NCBI RefSeq assembly: GCF_026898115.1
Contig: NZ_CP114036.1
Span: forward strand, 4,768,001 to 4,832,000
Direction: 5' to 3'
Source of the DNA: Streptomyces sp. S465
GTDB lineage: Bacteria; Actinomycetota; Actinomycetes; Streptomycetales; Streptomycetaceae
DNA length: 64,000 nt
The notes below the pieces were generated by a model, which worked only from the letters and a program-made list of their open reading frames with translations, had not been told where the DNA came from and ran no database searches. Positions 32,169-40,841 of this stretch are shown piece after piece (position 1 is the first letter of the stretch; each line of letters starts with the position of its first letter). A program made the position numbers and the translations under genes.

Positions 32169-33764
32169 CTAGCGGAACCAGCCGCTGAACGGCTGTTGGG
32201 TCTTCCGGGCCGCCCGCTGCCGCGCCTCGGCCAGCACCCGCTCCGCCTCCGCCCGCCAGCTCTCGGGCCCCGCATCGGCCCGACCCCCGGGCTGGTCCCC
32301 GAATCCGTCCTCGGGACGGAGATGGGCCCCGAAATCGGACCGCGCCACCGCCGACGGCGACTGCCCAGAAGCCGACTGCACGGCCTCCGGCACCCACTGA
32401 GCCGCATCGTCTGCGGGGGCGGCCGGAGCCGCTGGGACGGGCGGGGCCGCCGGAACGGGCGGGGCCGCCGAAGCCGCCGGAGCCGCTGGGGCTGCCGGAT
32501 CAGCAGAGGCGACCGGACCAGCCGAAGCCACTGGAACCGCCAGGTCGACCGGAGGCCCCGGTACCCACTGAGCCGGGTCGGTCGAGGCCACTGGGGCGGG
32601 CTGGACCACTGGGACGGGCGGAACTGCCGGGCCAGCCGCCCCGGCCGAGGCTACCGGGACCTCCGGGTCAGCCGAGACGGGCGGGGCCACCGGGACGCGC
32701 GGGGCCGCAGGGGTCTGTGGGGCCGCCGGAGCCGCTGGGGCTGCCGGATCAGCAGAGGCGACCGGGCCGGCCGAAGCCACTGGAACCGCCAGGTCCACCG
32801 GAGACCCCGACACCCACTGACCCGGGTCAGCCGAGGCCACCGGGGCGGGCTGACCGGCCGGGGCCGCCTGGTCCGCCGGGGCGCCCGGGGCCGTCTGGCC
32901 GGCCAGGGCGGGCTGGTGGGGCTGGTTCATCGGGGGTGTCGGTCGCGGGGCCGACTCGGCGCTCGGTGCGCGGCGGGCTTCGCGGGCGTCGGCGGCGGCG
33001 CCGAAGAAGTCGCCGCCCTTCCGCTTGACGTCGTCCGTCCCCCAGTCCCGTTCCCGGCCGTGCTCGAGGGCCCGGTCACCGGAGGGGCTGCGGTGCCGGC
33101 CCTCGGCTCCGCGGGTGCGGCGTTGCGCGGGGACCCTCTGGAGGTGGGGGATGTGCTTGGCGCAGTGGATGTACGCCTCCTCGACGGTCACCTCGACCCA
33201 CACCACCGCGCGCCGCCCCGGCACCGGGTCCACCGGCAGGTCGGGGTGGGCCGCGCGCATCTCGGCGTCCTCCACCACCCGGGCCCGGCCGTTCACATGC
33301 AGCCCGATCCGGTCCCGGAAGAAGTCGACCATGAGAATGCCGAGGTGGGGGTTCTCCTGGATGTTGCCGAGACTGGCCAGGACGCCGTTCCCCCGGTATT
33401 CGGGATAGGTCAGCGTGCGCGCGTCGAGCACCCGCAGAAAGCCGGGCGGCCCGGCCCGGAAGGTGCTGTCGCACTCCCCGTGCCGGTCGGAGGTGGCCAG
33501 GAAGAACATCTCCTGGCGGCCGATGTACTCCCGCATCCGGACGTTGAGGTGGTCCAGCACCTGTTCGTCGTAGAAACGGTCGGCGCGGTCGACCGTACCC
33601 AGCCGCCGCTGTAGAAGGTGTTCGCCGTCGCTCCCCGGACGCCACGCGCGGTCGTCCAGGTGCTCCGTACTGTCCACGGTTCTCGTCCCCGTTCCTGCAT
33701 CGCCGTCGTGCCTGTCGCCGTCCGTAATCGCCGGAGTCACTGCCCCGTGTCGCCGTTCCGTCAT
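32169..33764 (-). CDS. FMN-binding (PNPOx-like) protein with long Pro/Ala-rich tail
   Basis: A 531-residue protein. Residues about 55-215 form a pyridoxamine-5'-phosphate-oxidase-like split barrel (RQEMFFLATSDRHGECDSTFR, NGVLASLGNIQENPHLGILMVDFF, GLHVNGRARVVEDAEM), likely binding FMN or F420. The last ~250 residues are Pro/Ala/Val-rich with an 83-codon internal duplication, ending in a short charged helix (WRAEAERVLAEARQRAARK). It starts 14 bp after the flavohaemoglobin-like gene, so the two form an operon. The catalytic role is unknown; handling of reactive nitrogen or oxygen species is only inferred from the neighbour. Confidence 0.8.
   Translation of the reverse strand: MTERRHGAVTPAITDGDRHDGDAGTGTRTVDSTEHLDDRAWRPGSDGEHLLQRRLGTVDRADRFYDEQVLDHLNVRMREYIGRQEMFFLATSDRHGECDSTFRAGPPGFLRVLDARTLTYPEYRGNGVLASLGNIQENPHLGILMVDFFRDRIGLHVNGRARVVEDAEMRAAHPDLPVDPVPGRRAVVWVEVTVEEAYIHCAKHIPHLQRVPAQRRTRGAEGRHRSPSGDRALEHGRERDWGTDDVKRKGGDFFGAAADAREARRAPSAESAPRPTPPMNQPHQPALAGQTAPGAPADQAAPAGQPAPVASADPGQWVSGSPVDLAVPVASAGPVASADPAAPAAPAAPQTPAAPRVPVAPPVSADPEVPVASAGAAGPAVPPVPVVQPAPVASTDPAQWVPGPPVDLAVPVASAGPVASADPAAPAAPAASAAPPVPAAPPVPAAPAAPADDAAQWVPEAVQSASGQSPSAVARSDFGAHLRPEDGFGDQPGGRADAGPESWRAEAERVLAEARQRAARKTQQPFSGWFR
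32477..32855. repeat. Direct repeat, 249-bp offset, inside the PNPOx-like gene
   Basis: CCGGAGCCGCTGGGGCTGCC starts at 32477 and 32726. About 125 bp is repeated with few mismatches at an offset of 249 bp (83 codons), keeping frame. The intervening DNA is also Ala/Pro-coding and shorter-period repetitive. Confidence 0.8.
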
Positions 33765-33778
33765 GTGCCGTCCGCGCC

Positions 33779-35338
33779 CTACTCCGCGGCGGCGGCGAGC
33801 TCCTCGATGGAGTCGTGCCGTATCCGGTGGGACGGAATGCCGATGCCCATCAGGGTGTCGACACCGCTGCGGATCAACCCGGGCGGCCCGGAGAGATACG
33901 CGTCGAACGCGTTCCACGGGCCGTACTGCCGCACGGCGTCGGGCAGCCGGCCGCTGAGGCCGTTGGTCGGGCCGTCGGAGACGACGGGGCGGACCGCGAG
34001 CCACGGATGCTTGTGCGCCAGCCGCAGCATGGTGTCGATGTCGTACAGATCGTGATCGCTGCGCGCGCCGTAGAAGACCTCGACCGCCCGCTGGCGGCCA
34101 TGATCGGCGACATCCTCGACCAGCGCCTTGATCGGCGCGATACCGGTGCCGCCGCCCAGGCAGAGCAGCCCGTTGTCGCTGGAGTGGTCGACGGTCATCG
34201 AACCGGCGGGCGGCCCGAGGCGGATCACATCGCCGGGGCGGGCCCGGTGCACCAGCGCGGAGGACACCCATCCGGCCGGTACGGCCTTCACGTGGAAGGA
34301 GAGCAGCCCGTCGGGGCGCGGCGCCGAGGCGAACGAGTAGTGCCGCCACACCCGCGGCCACCACGGGGTTTCCAACGAGGCGTACTGGCCCGCCAGAAAC
34401 GGGTACGGCTGGTCCGGACGGACCGTGATCACGGCGATGTCGGGGGTGCGCAGTTCATGCCCGACCACCTCGGCCTGCCACCACGCGGGGGCGACCAGCT
34501 CGTCCTCGGCGGCCGCGTCGATCATGATCTGGGAGAACTTGGTGTAGGCGCGCACCCAGGCGGCCTCGGCCTCGTCGCTCCAGGTGGTGACCGCGTAACG
34601 GGTGAGCGCGTCGATCAGGGATTCGCCGACGGCGGGGTAGTGCTCGGGCTGGGTGCCGTACTTGCGGTGGCCGCGGCCGAGCCGGGAGAGGAACTCGGTG
34701 AGGATGTCGTCGTCGTCGACGAGCCGGGCGGCGGTCAGCATCGCCTTGAACAGCCGGTCGCGCTGGGCGTCCATGGCGGCGGGGAAGAGCGGCCGCAGCT
34801 CGGGGTGGTGGACGAAGAGCATCGCGTAGAAGTACGAGGTGACCTTGTCGCTGATGGGCTCGATCTCGGCCATCGTGCGGCGCAGCAGGATCGCGTCGGG
34901 CGAGGCGGTCTCGGGGACGGCGAACCGGGGGTCGGGGCCGGGCCGGACGTCCTGCGGGACAGGGGCCGCCTCGTCGGGGCGCTGATGCTCCTCATGCCCG
35001 GTGACCGCGGGGCCGCCCGCCGATCGATCGGCCGCCGACCGGTTGGCCGCCGGACGGTCAGCCGCCGGACGGTCAGCAGCCGGGCCGGACGCGGGGCGGG
35101 CGCCCACCCCAGGGCCGGACGCCGGGCCCGGCTCGGCGGACGTACGGCGGTCGGCTCCGGTGCCGACCGGCCGTATCGGGTTCACCGGACGGCTGGGCGT
35201 CCGCTCATCGCTCTGCCGGTCCGGGACCCGTGTCTGTTCCTCGGCCGGATTCCTGCTCGGGCTGAACCAGCCCCAGTCGCCACTGTTTCCGCCGGAGCCG
35301 TCACTGCCGGCCGACGATGTGGTGGTCGGAGCGTCCAT
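33779..35338 (-). CDS. Flavohaemoglobin-like protein with disordered N-terminus
   Basis: A 519-residue protein. Residues 1-130 are low complexity (ADRPAADRPA-type repeats). A globin domain of about 135 residues follows (YFYAMLFVHHPELRPLFPAAM, then LGRGHRKYGTQPEHYPAVGESLI with the likely proximal His in GHRKYG). Next is a ferredoxin-reductase-type module with FAD motif RHYSFASAP and NAD motif GGGTGIAPIKAL. This is the architecture of nitric-oxide-dioxygenase flavohaemoglobins. It probably detoxifies NO or acts in redox sensing. It is the first gene of a two-gene operon. No clear NsrR site was found upstream. Confidence 0.88.
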   Translation of the reverse strand: MDAPTTTSSAGSDGSGGNSGDWGWFSPSRNPAEEQTRVPDRQSDERTPSRPVNPIRPVGTGADRRTSAEPGPASGPGVGARPASGPAADRPAADRPAANRSAADRSAGGPAVTGHEEHQRPDEAAPVPQDVRPGPDPRFAVPETASPDAILLRRTMAEIEPISDKVTSYFYAMLFVHHPELRPLFPAAMDAQRDRLFKAMLTAARLVDDDDILTEFLSRLGRGHRKYGTQPEHYPAVGESLIDALTRYAVTTWSDEAEAAWVRAYTKFSQIMIDAAAEDELVAPAWWQAEVVGHELRTPDIAVITVRPDQPYPFLAGQYASLETPWWPRVWRHYSFASAPRPDGLLSFHVKAVPAGWVSSALVHRARPGDVIRLGPPAGSMTVDHSSDNGLLCLGGGTGIAPIKALVEDVADHGRQRAVEVFYGARSDHDLYDIDTMLRLAHKHPWLAVRPVVSDGPTNGLSGRLPDAVRQYGPWNAFDAYLSGPPGLIRSGVDTLMGIGIPSHRIRHDSIEELAAAAE

Positions 35339-35694
35339 GGTTGCCTCGCCTCGAACATCTTTCTGTCGGTCTTCGCACTTCCGCTGGCGGAGTATGCCCG
35401 CAATTCCCCGTTCTGGTGCTTGGTTCAAGCGAGAATGGTCGTGCCGACCTTCTCCGTAACTCTCATCCGGGCAGGATGCCACGGCCGTTGCCCGCCCCGG
35501 GTGCGCATTCCCGAACTCCAGGGAAACCGGAGCCGCAATCCCGTCACGCTGGTTGGCCTGGGTTGCCCGGTTCTGCCCCTACCCGTACAGCCTGCTGGAC
35601 GGAGCCGGACCCGACCCTACCGGCCGCGGATGAATTCACAAGCCCCGCGGACGCGGCATCCATTACACCCGCCAACTCAGGTAATTACCGATAG
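35339..35694. promoter_or_regulatory. Upstream region of the flavohaemoglobin gene
   Basis: A 356-bp gap between two leftward genes. It is less GC-rich near 35360-35470, where the flavohaemoglobin promoter should lie. A GGTAATTACC palindrome is at 35680-35689, just past the HAD gene stop, with several GTTAC repeats. No coding sequence is supported. Confidence 0.45.
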
Positions 35695-36327
35695 TTACGT
35701 GCAGTTACCCGTCAATTCGTAAGCCTCTCGGAGATCGCGTCCGGTATAGGCGTGGGATGCGATTTCGCTCACATGGTGGTCGGCGTTCACGGCGACCGAG
35801 ACCGGCACCACGGCGAACAGCTCGGCGTCCGACCGGGAATCCCCGTAAGCCACGCAATGGCTCCTGGTCAACCCGAACTTCGCACAAAGTTCATCGGCGA
35901 TCCCGACCTTCGCGGCCGGGGTCAGGATCCCCGCCGGATCCACCGGGTCCCGGAACGGCACCGAGGGCCAGGCCGATCCGTAGGTGGCGTCCGCTCCCCA
36001 CTCCAGCAGCCGCGACACGAAGAAGCCCGGCGAGAGGGAGATCACCGCACAGCGCTCGCCCCGCGACCGGATGTCCGCCCACACCTCGCGGATCCCCGCC
36101 AGCCACGGCGCCCCTTCGAACGCCGCGGCCACATGGTCCTCCGTCAGCTCCGCCCACAACGCACAGGCCCGCTCGGCGAACTGGGCCGTCGTCAGCGCAC
36201 CACCCGCGAACGCCCGCTCCAGCTCGGCGATCTCCCGCTCCAGGCCGAGTTGCCGGGATATCTCGATCGCGGCGGCGGAGCCATGGATAAGCGTCCCGTC
36301 CAGGTCGAACAGATGCAGTCTGGTCAT
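35695..36327 (-). CDS. HAD-superfamily phosphatase (PSPase-like)
   Basis: A 210-residue HAD hydrolase. Motif I is LFDLDGTLIHGSAAA, motif II is the Ser in CAVISLSPGFF, motif III is the Lys in TPAAKVGIADEL and motif IV is VAYGDSRSDAELF. The small helical cap after motif I resembles phosphoserine-phosphatase-type enzymes. The substrate is unknown. ATG 36327 is the first codon of the conserved domain. It diverges from the MarR gene. It ends in a TAA stop within a GTTAC-repeat segment of lower GC. Confidence 0.87.
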   Translation of the reverse strand: MTRLHLFDLDGTLIHGSAAAIEISRQLGLEREIAELERAFAGGALTTAQFAERACALWAELTEDHVAAAFEGAPWLAGIREVWADIRSRGERCAVISLSPGFFVSRLLEWGADATYGSAWPSVPFRDPVDPAGILTPAAKVGIADELCAKFGLTRSHCVAYGDSRSDAELFAVVPVSVAVNADHHVSEIASHAYTGRDLREAYELTGNCT

Positions 36328-36559
36328 GACAACCGAGCGTAGGGGCACCTGGACACTCGGACCGTTGTCCGCCAGACGTCGCGACGCTGCGATGCCGCGA
36401 CGCCGCGATACCGCAATGGCCGATGTGCCGGCGAGGCGAGCGGGGGCTGACGGCCCGGGGGGCGGCAGCTGTGGACGTCGAAACACCGATAATTGCATAC
36501 GCGGTCTATTTCATCGCTGCACTATCCTGGGATTCGCTCACCCACCAAGGAGGGGTTCC

Positions 36560-37036
36560 ATGACGGATGAGCCGCACGGCACCGCCACCCCGCCCACCGG
36601 GCGGGCCCTCGCCCAGGGCTGGTGCGCCCTGTCCTCCCTGCACGGCCGGATAGAGACGCATATCGAGCGTGCGCTTCAGGCCAGGCACGGGCTGAGCGTC
36701 CGCGAGTTCTCCGTGCTCGTCGTGCTCAGCGAACAGCACGACGGCGAGGGCGGACATCTGCAGATGAAGCAGCTCGCCGACTCCGTCGTGCTCAGCCAGA
36801 GCGCTACGACCCGGCTGGTCACCCGGCTGGAGGACCGCGGTCTGCTCTCCCGCTACATCTGCCCCGACGACCGCCGCGGCATCTACACCAATGTCAGCCC
36901 CGAGGGGCTGAAGCTGCTGGAGGCGGCGCGGCCGACGAACGACGCCGCGCTGCGCGAGGCACTCGCCGACGCCGCCCGGCGGCCGGAGCTGGCCCCCCTC
37001 GTCGCCGCCGTCGAAGGGCTGTCCACCCCGCGCTGA
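36560..37036 (+). CDS. MarR-family transcriptional regulator
   Basis: A 158-residue regulator with a winged-helix core: LSVREFSVLVVLSE, MKQLADSVVLSQSATTRLVTRLEDRGLLSRYICPDDRRGIYTNVSPEGLKLL. AAGGAGGGG precedes the ATG. The upstream gap to the divergent HAD gene (36328-36559) contains an A/T-rich stretch near 36490-36530 and a run of GCGACGC/GCGATGC repeats near 36380. The target is probably itself or the neighbours. The ligand is unknown. Confidence 0.9.
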   Translation: MTDEPHGTATPPTGRALAQGWCALSSLHGRIETHIERALQARHGLSVREFSVLVVLSEQHDGEGGHLQMKQLADSVVLSQSATTRLVTRLEDRGLLSRYICPDDRRGIYTNVSPEGLKLLEAARPTNDAALREALADAARRPELAPLVAAVEGLSTPR

Positions 37037-37080
37037 TCATCACGGGTACGCCCCCGGCCGATCGCCGCGGGTGCGCCCCG

Positions 37081-37165
37081 GCCCAGTCGCAGCACGCCGC
37101 GCCCCGGACCGGTCACCACGCATGCACCCCAGCCCAGTCGCAGCACGCCGCGCCCCGGACCGGTC
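37081..37165. repeat. 34-bp direct repeat, 51-bp offset
   Basis: GCCCAGTCGCAGCACGCCGC and the 14 bases after it occur at 37081-37114 and 37132-37165 without mismatch. The spacer also shares a CACC-rich pattern. It lies between the MarR and GNAT genes. Confidence 0.85.
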
Positions 37166-37206
37166 GCCGCCGACCGGGCCCGATGGGCCCCGCGTAGGCT
37201 TCCCGC

Positions 37207-37662
37207 GTGACCGACTTCGCAATACGGCGCGCGACCGCCGATGACCTCCCGGCGATCGTGGCCATGCTCGCCGACGACCCGCTCGGCGCCCGCCGGGAGT
37301 CCCCGGACGACCCGGCCCCGTACCGCGCCGCCTTCGAGCGGCTGGACCGGGACCCCAACCAGCGGCTGGTCGTCGCGGTCCAGGACGGCCGGACCGTCGG
37401 CACCCTCCAGCTGACCATGATCCCCGGGCTGTCGCGGCGCGGCGCCACCCGCTCGATCATCGAGGGTGTCCGGATCCACGCCGACGTGCGCGGCGGCGGA
37501 CTCGGCACCCAGCTGATCGAATGGGCCATCGAGGAGTCACGCCGCGCGGGATGTGCGCTGGTACAGCTCACCTCGGACGCGACCCGTACCGACGCCCACC
37601 GCTTCTATGAGCGGCTCGGCTTCGAGGCCAGCCACCTCGGCTTCAAGCTTCCGCTGGACTGA
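37207..37662 (+). CDS. GNAT-family N-acetyltransferase
   Basis: A 151-residue acetyltransferase. Acetyl-CoA-binding motif A is visible as VRIHADVRGGGLGTQLIEWA, and motif B as ATRTDAHRFYERLGFEASHLGFK. The substrate is unknown; similar small GNATs modify amino groups of small molecules. The GTG start has a TAGGCT -10 element ending seven bases upstream and no ribosome site, indicating leaderless translation. Confidence 0.9.
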   Translation: MTDFAIRRATADDLPAIVAMLADDPLGARRESPDDPAPYRAAFERLDRDPNQRLVVAVQDGRTVGTLQLTMIPGLSRRGATRSIIEGVRIHADVRGGGLGTQLIEWAIEESRRAGCALVQLTSDATRTDAHRFYERLGFEASHLGFKLPLD

Positions 37663-37769
37663 CATCCGTTCCCCGCTGGACCGACAATCCGCCTCCCGCC
37701 GGCCGACAATCCGTCGTCCTCCGGACCGACATCCACAGGAGCCTCCGCAGAAGCATCCGCGAGGCCCCG

Positions 37770-39155
37770 TCAGAGCGCGCGCCAGCCCTCCGGGTCGACC
37801 CCGCCGGGCACCACGCCGTCCGGCGCGTAGGGCTCCCGGGTGAACACGAAGGTGCCCAGGTCCAGATGGGCCGGGGCGCCGCCCTCCCCGTCGACCACCC
37901 GCAGCGTCTCCCCCGCGTAATAGCCGTCGAGCCCGGTCCAGGTGCCGTCCGGCTCGGCCCGGAAGCGCGAGGCGCGGCCTCCCCCGGCGGCCGGGGACAG
38001 CTCCAGACCGCGGTCCGCGCGCAGCCGCAGATGATACGGGCGGGGTCCCCAGTACCAGGGGCCGGTCAGCGCCAGCAGCTCCGGATCGACTTCGGGCAGC
38101 GGCCGCCAAGGCTCGGGTATACGGGGTTCGTGCTCCGCCACGACCTGTATGAGGTCGGCGGCGATGGCTCCGATCGCGGGCCCCGAGGTGGTGTTGGCCA
38201 GCGCGATCCCGGCCAGCCGGTCCTCCGCGCTCACCCACAGCGCGGCCAGGAAGCCGGGCATGGAGCCGGTGTGGCCGTAAAGGAACCGTCCGCCATGGCG
38301 GACGAGCTGGGTGCCCAGGCCATAGCCGGCGTCCCGGTCCCCGTCCTCGGGGGCGGCGGATGCCCGCATCTCGGCGAGCGTTCCGGCGCCGAGCACCCGC
38401 TCGTCCCCGTCCAGCAGGAACGCGGCGAAGCGGGCCAGATCCCCGGAGGTCGACCAGAGCTGTCCGGCCGGGCCCATCCACCCGGTGTCCTCGGCCGGCT
38501 CGGGCAGCAGCACATCCGCCCAGGGGTGGACGGCCCAGCCCCCGGCGTGCGGGGCCCGCGGCTCGAGCGACGTACGCCCCATCCCCAGCGGCTCCAGCAC
38601 CTCACGGGCGAGCACCTCGCCCCAGGGGGCGCCGCGCAACCGCTCGACCAGCGCGCCGAGCAGCGCGAAACCGGGGTTGGAGTAGTGGTACCGGCGGCCC
38701 GCGGGGTGGACCAGCGGGCGCTCGCCGAAGATATCGGCCGTCCCGGGCCGCAACGCCCCGGGCGTACGCTCCCACCACGGGCCACGCGCCTCGGCGGCGA
38801 GACCCCCGGTGTGGGAGAGGAGCTGGGCCACGGTCGCGCCCTCGGCCTGCGGCACGTCCAGATGCCTGGCCAGCGGATCGCCGAGGTCCAGCAGCCCCTC
38901 ATCACGCAGCCGCAGCACCAGCACCGCCACAAAGGTCTTGGTCAAGGACCCGATGCGGTACTGGGTCTCGGCGTCCGGCGCGCGCCCGTCCACACAGCCG
39001 CGCGCCCCCGTCCACACCAGCCGCCCATCCCGCACCACGGCCCCCATCAGGGACGGGGCACGGCCCTCGGCCTGGCCGAGGGCGACGCGCCGCAGCAGGG
39101 CACGGCGGGTGGCGGGCAGCGGCTCGGCGAACTCATCGATGTCGCGCGTGGTCAT
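37770..39155 (-). CDS. Serine hydrolase, beta-lactamase class C / DD-peptidase fold
   Basis: A 461-residue protein. Catalytic SxxK is in RIGSLTKTF, the YxN motif is YSN in RYHYSNPGF, and the third motif is GHTGSMPG, as in class C-type esterases and DD-peptidases. No signal peptide is evident, so it is probably cytoplasmic and not a resistance enzyme. The last ~110 residues form an extra beta-rich domain. The ATG at 39155 is preceded at six bases by TACAGT, a leaderless start. It diverges from the MerR gene. Confidence 0.9.
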   Translation of the reverse strand: MTTRDIDEFAEPLPATRRALLRRVALGQAEGRAPSLMGAVVRDGRLVWTGARGCVDGRAPDAETQYRIGSLTKTFVAVLVLRLRDEGLLDLGDPLARHLDVPQAEGATVAQLLSHTGGLAAEARGPWWERTPGALRPGTADIFGERPLVHPAGRRYHYSNPGFALLGALVERLRGAPWGEVLAREVLEPLGMGRTSLEPRAPHAGGWAVHPWADVLLPEPAEDTGWMGPAGQLWSTSGDLARFAAFLLDGDERVLGAGTLAEMRASAAPEDGDRDAGYGLGTQLVRHGGRFLYGHTGSMPGFLAALWVSAEDRLAGIALANTTSGPAIGAIAADLIQVVAEHEPRIPEPWRPLPEVDPELLALTGPWYWGPRPYHLRLRADRGLELSPAAGGGRASRFRAEPDGTWTGLDGYYAGETLRVVDGEGGAPAHLDLGTFVFTREPYAPDGVVPGGVDPEGWRAL

Positions 39156-39238
39156 GTCGGCACTGTACGGCGAGGGTCCGACAATTCCAGCGGATCGCAC
39201 ACAGCCTGGCAGGCGGTCTGGCACCTGGTCCGGTCTGG

Positions 39239-39258
39239 CCTTGACGTCAGGGTCAAGG
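39239..39258. promoter_or_regulatory. MerR-type operator
   Basis: CCTTGAC-N6-GTCAAGG is a 7+7 inverted repeat 14 bp before the merR start. A TACCGT element (39261-39266) ends six bases before the ATG. The position fits autoregulation by the encoded MerR protein. Confidence 0.6.
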
Positions 39259-39272
39259 TCTACCGTCGGGCC

Positions 39273-39698
39273 ATGCGGATCGGAGAGCTGGCCGAACAGG
39301 CGGGTACCACCACCCGCACCCTGCGCTACTACGAGTCGCTCGGGCTGCTGCCCGCGCGCCGTACCGGCAATGGTTACCGGTCGTACGACGAGGACGACCT
39401 GCGGCTGCTCCAGCAGATCCGCACGCTGCGGGACTTCGGCTTCGAGCTGGAGGAGACGCGTCCGTTCGTCGAATGCCTGCGCTCCGGCCACCCGGCCGGT
39501 GACTCCTGCCCCGCCTCACTGGAGGTCTACCGGCGCAAGCTGACCGAGCTGGACGAGTGCATCGCCCGGCTGAGCGCCATCCGGGAGCGGGTCGGGACGC
39601 AGCTCGCCGAGGCGGAGCGGGCCCGCGCGGAGCTGGAGGCCGCGGCGACGTCGCCCGAAGGGGCCCCGGAGCCGCGCTGCGAACTGACTGCGAACTGA
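39273..39698 (+). CDS. MerR-family regulator, Cys-containing
   Basis: A 141-residue MerR protein. The N-terminal winged helix has MRIGELAEQAGTTTRTLRYYESLGLLPARRTGNGYRSY (residues 1-38), followed by a dimerisation coiled coil (about 84-124). Cysteines at 68, 79, 96 and 136 could sense metals or thiol oxidation; the thioredoxin gene 80 bp downstream supports a thiol-redox role (inference). The start appears leaderless. It lacks the CVGCG-type motif of SoxR, so it is not SoxR. Confidence 0.88.
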   Translation: MRIGELAEQAGTTTRTLRYYESLGLLPARRTGNGYRSYDEDDLRLLQQIRTLRDFGFELEETRPFVECLRSGHPAGDSCPASLEVYRRKLTELDECIARLSAIRERVGTQLAEAERARAELEAAATSPEGAPEPRCELTAN

Positions 39699-39778
39699 CG
39701 CCGCCCGGACCGTGAACCCGCCCTCCCCATGGACGGCTTCGGACGGCTTCCTTACGACGACTCCGAAGGAGAGATGAG

Positions 39779-40117
39779 ATGACGCTGGCGCACACCGAGG
39801 AAGTGGTCACGGTCACGGACGCCACCTTCGCCGAGGAAGTGCTGGCGGCCGACCTGCCGGTGCTGGTGAAGTTCACCGCCTCGTGGTGCCCGCCGTGCCG
39901 GATGATCGCCCCGGTGCTGGCGGAGATCGCGCAGGAGGAGGCCCACCGGCTGAAGGTGGTGCGGCTGGACGTGGACCAGAACCCGTCCACCACCACCGCC
40001 TACGGGGTCCTGTCGATGCCGACGCTGATGCTGTTCCGGGCGGGCGAGCCGGTGCGGTCGCTGGTCGGGGCCCGCACCAAGCGGCGGCTGCTGGAGGAAC
40101 TCGGCGACGTGATCTGA
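39779..40117 (+). CDS. Thioredoxin
   Basis: A 112-residue thioredoxin with active site WCPPC (residues 36-40; the classical site is WCGPC, so here Gly is Pro). A cis-proline loop SMPTLMLF is present. It reduces protein disulfides in the cytoplasm. GGAGAG precedes the ATG. It is probably co-transcribed with or controlled by the MerR gene upstream. The CPPC variant should shift its redox potential relative to CGPC. Confidence 0.93.
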   Translation: MTLAHTEEVVTVTDATFAEEVLAADLPVLVKFTASWCPPCRMIAPVLAEIAQEEAHRLKVVRLDVDQNPSTTTAYGVLSMPTLMLFRAGEPVRSLVGARTKRRLLEELGDVI

Positions 40118-40202
40118 CACATGCCTGAGCCGCGGCCGAACCACCCCTGCTACGTTGGCCGGACGTGACCATCAGCGGGGGCGGAAAAGGGTGAGGTCAG
40201 CG

Positions 40203-40841
40203 GTGCGCGTCCTGGTGCAGGGGAAACCTGTCGGTTCCTATCCGGCCCTGCCTCCCGAGGCCGAGCGGGGTTCACCGCGCCGGATCACCGAGGTCGGTGA
40301 GGAGGTGCTCCGCCGCTCCTGCCGGGAGGTGACCGAGTTCGGCACATCCGAGCTGAGCACCCTTATCGACGACATGTTCCTCACCATGTACATCGCCGAC
40401 GGCGCCGGGCTGGCCGCCAACCAGGTCGGCGTCGACCTGCGGCTGTTCGTCTACGACTGCCCGGACGACGACGGCGTACGGCATATCGGCCACATCATCA
40501 ACCCCGTCCTGGACCAGCCCGACCCGGCCAACCGGCTGCTCATCGAGGAGGCCGAGGGCTGTCTGTCCGTACCGGGTGCGCGGATGGACGTACCGCGCAC
40601 CGACCGCACCGTGGTCCGCGGCGTCGACAAGGACGGGAACCCGCTGGTGATCGAGGGCACCGGCTACTTCGCCCGGTGTCTCCAGCACGAGGCCGACCAC
40701 CTCTCGGGGCATCTCTACATCGACCGGCTCTCCAAGCGCGACCGCAAGGAGGCCCTGCGACAGATGGCGGACCGCCATGAGCAGGTCCTCGCCCGGCGCG
40801 TGGAGAAGGCGGCGGCCCTGGGCCACCGCCTGAAGCCCTGA
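40203..40841 (+). CDS. def: Peptide deformylase
   Basis: A 212-residue enzyme that removes the formyl group from nascent proteins. All three motifs are intact: GAGLAANQ (67-74), EGCLS (118-122) and QHEADH (161-166), with metal ligands Cys120, His162 and His166. I chose GTG 40203 because GAGG lies six bases upstream; GTG 40191 with GGAAAAGG before it is an alternative. It is an actinobacterial type with an N-terminal extension. Confidence 0.95.
   Translation: MRVLVQGKPVGSYPALPPEAERGSPRRITEVGEEVLRRSCREVTEFGTSELSTLIDDMFLTMYIADGAGLAANQVGVDLRLFVYDCPDDDGVRHIGHIINPVLDQPDPANRLLIEEAEGCLSVPGARMDVPRTDRTVVRGVDKDGNPLVIEGTGYFARCLQHEADHLSGHLYIDRLSKRDRKEALRQMADRHEQVLARRVEKAAALGHRLKP

Noticed and set aside
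35339..35694. NsrR operator before the flavohaemoglobin gene
   Set aside because: No convincing match to the known Streptomyces hmp operator.
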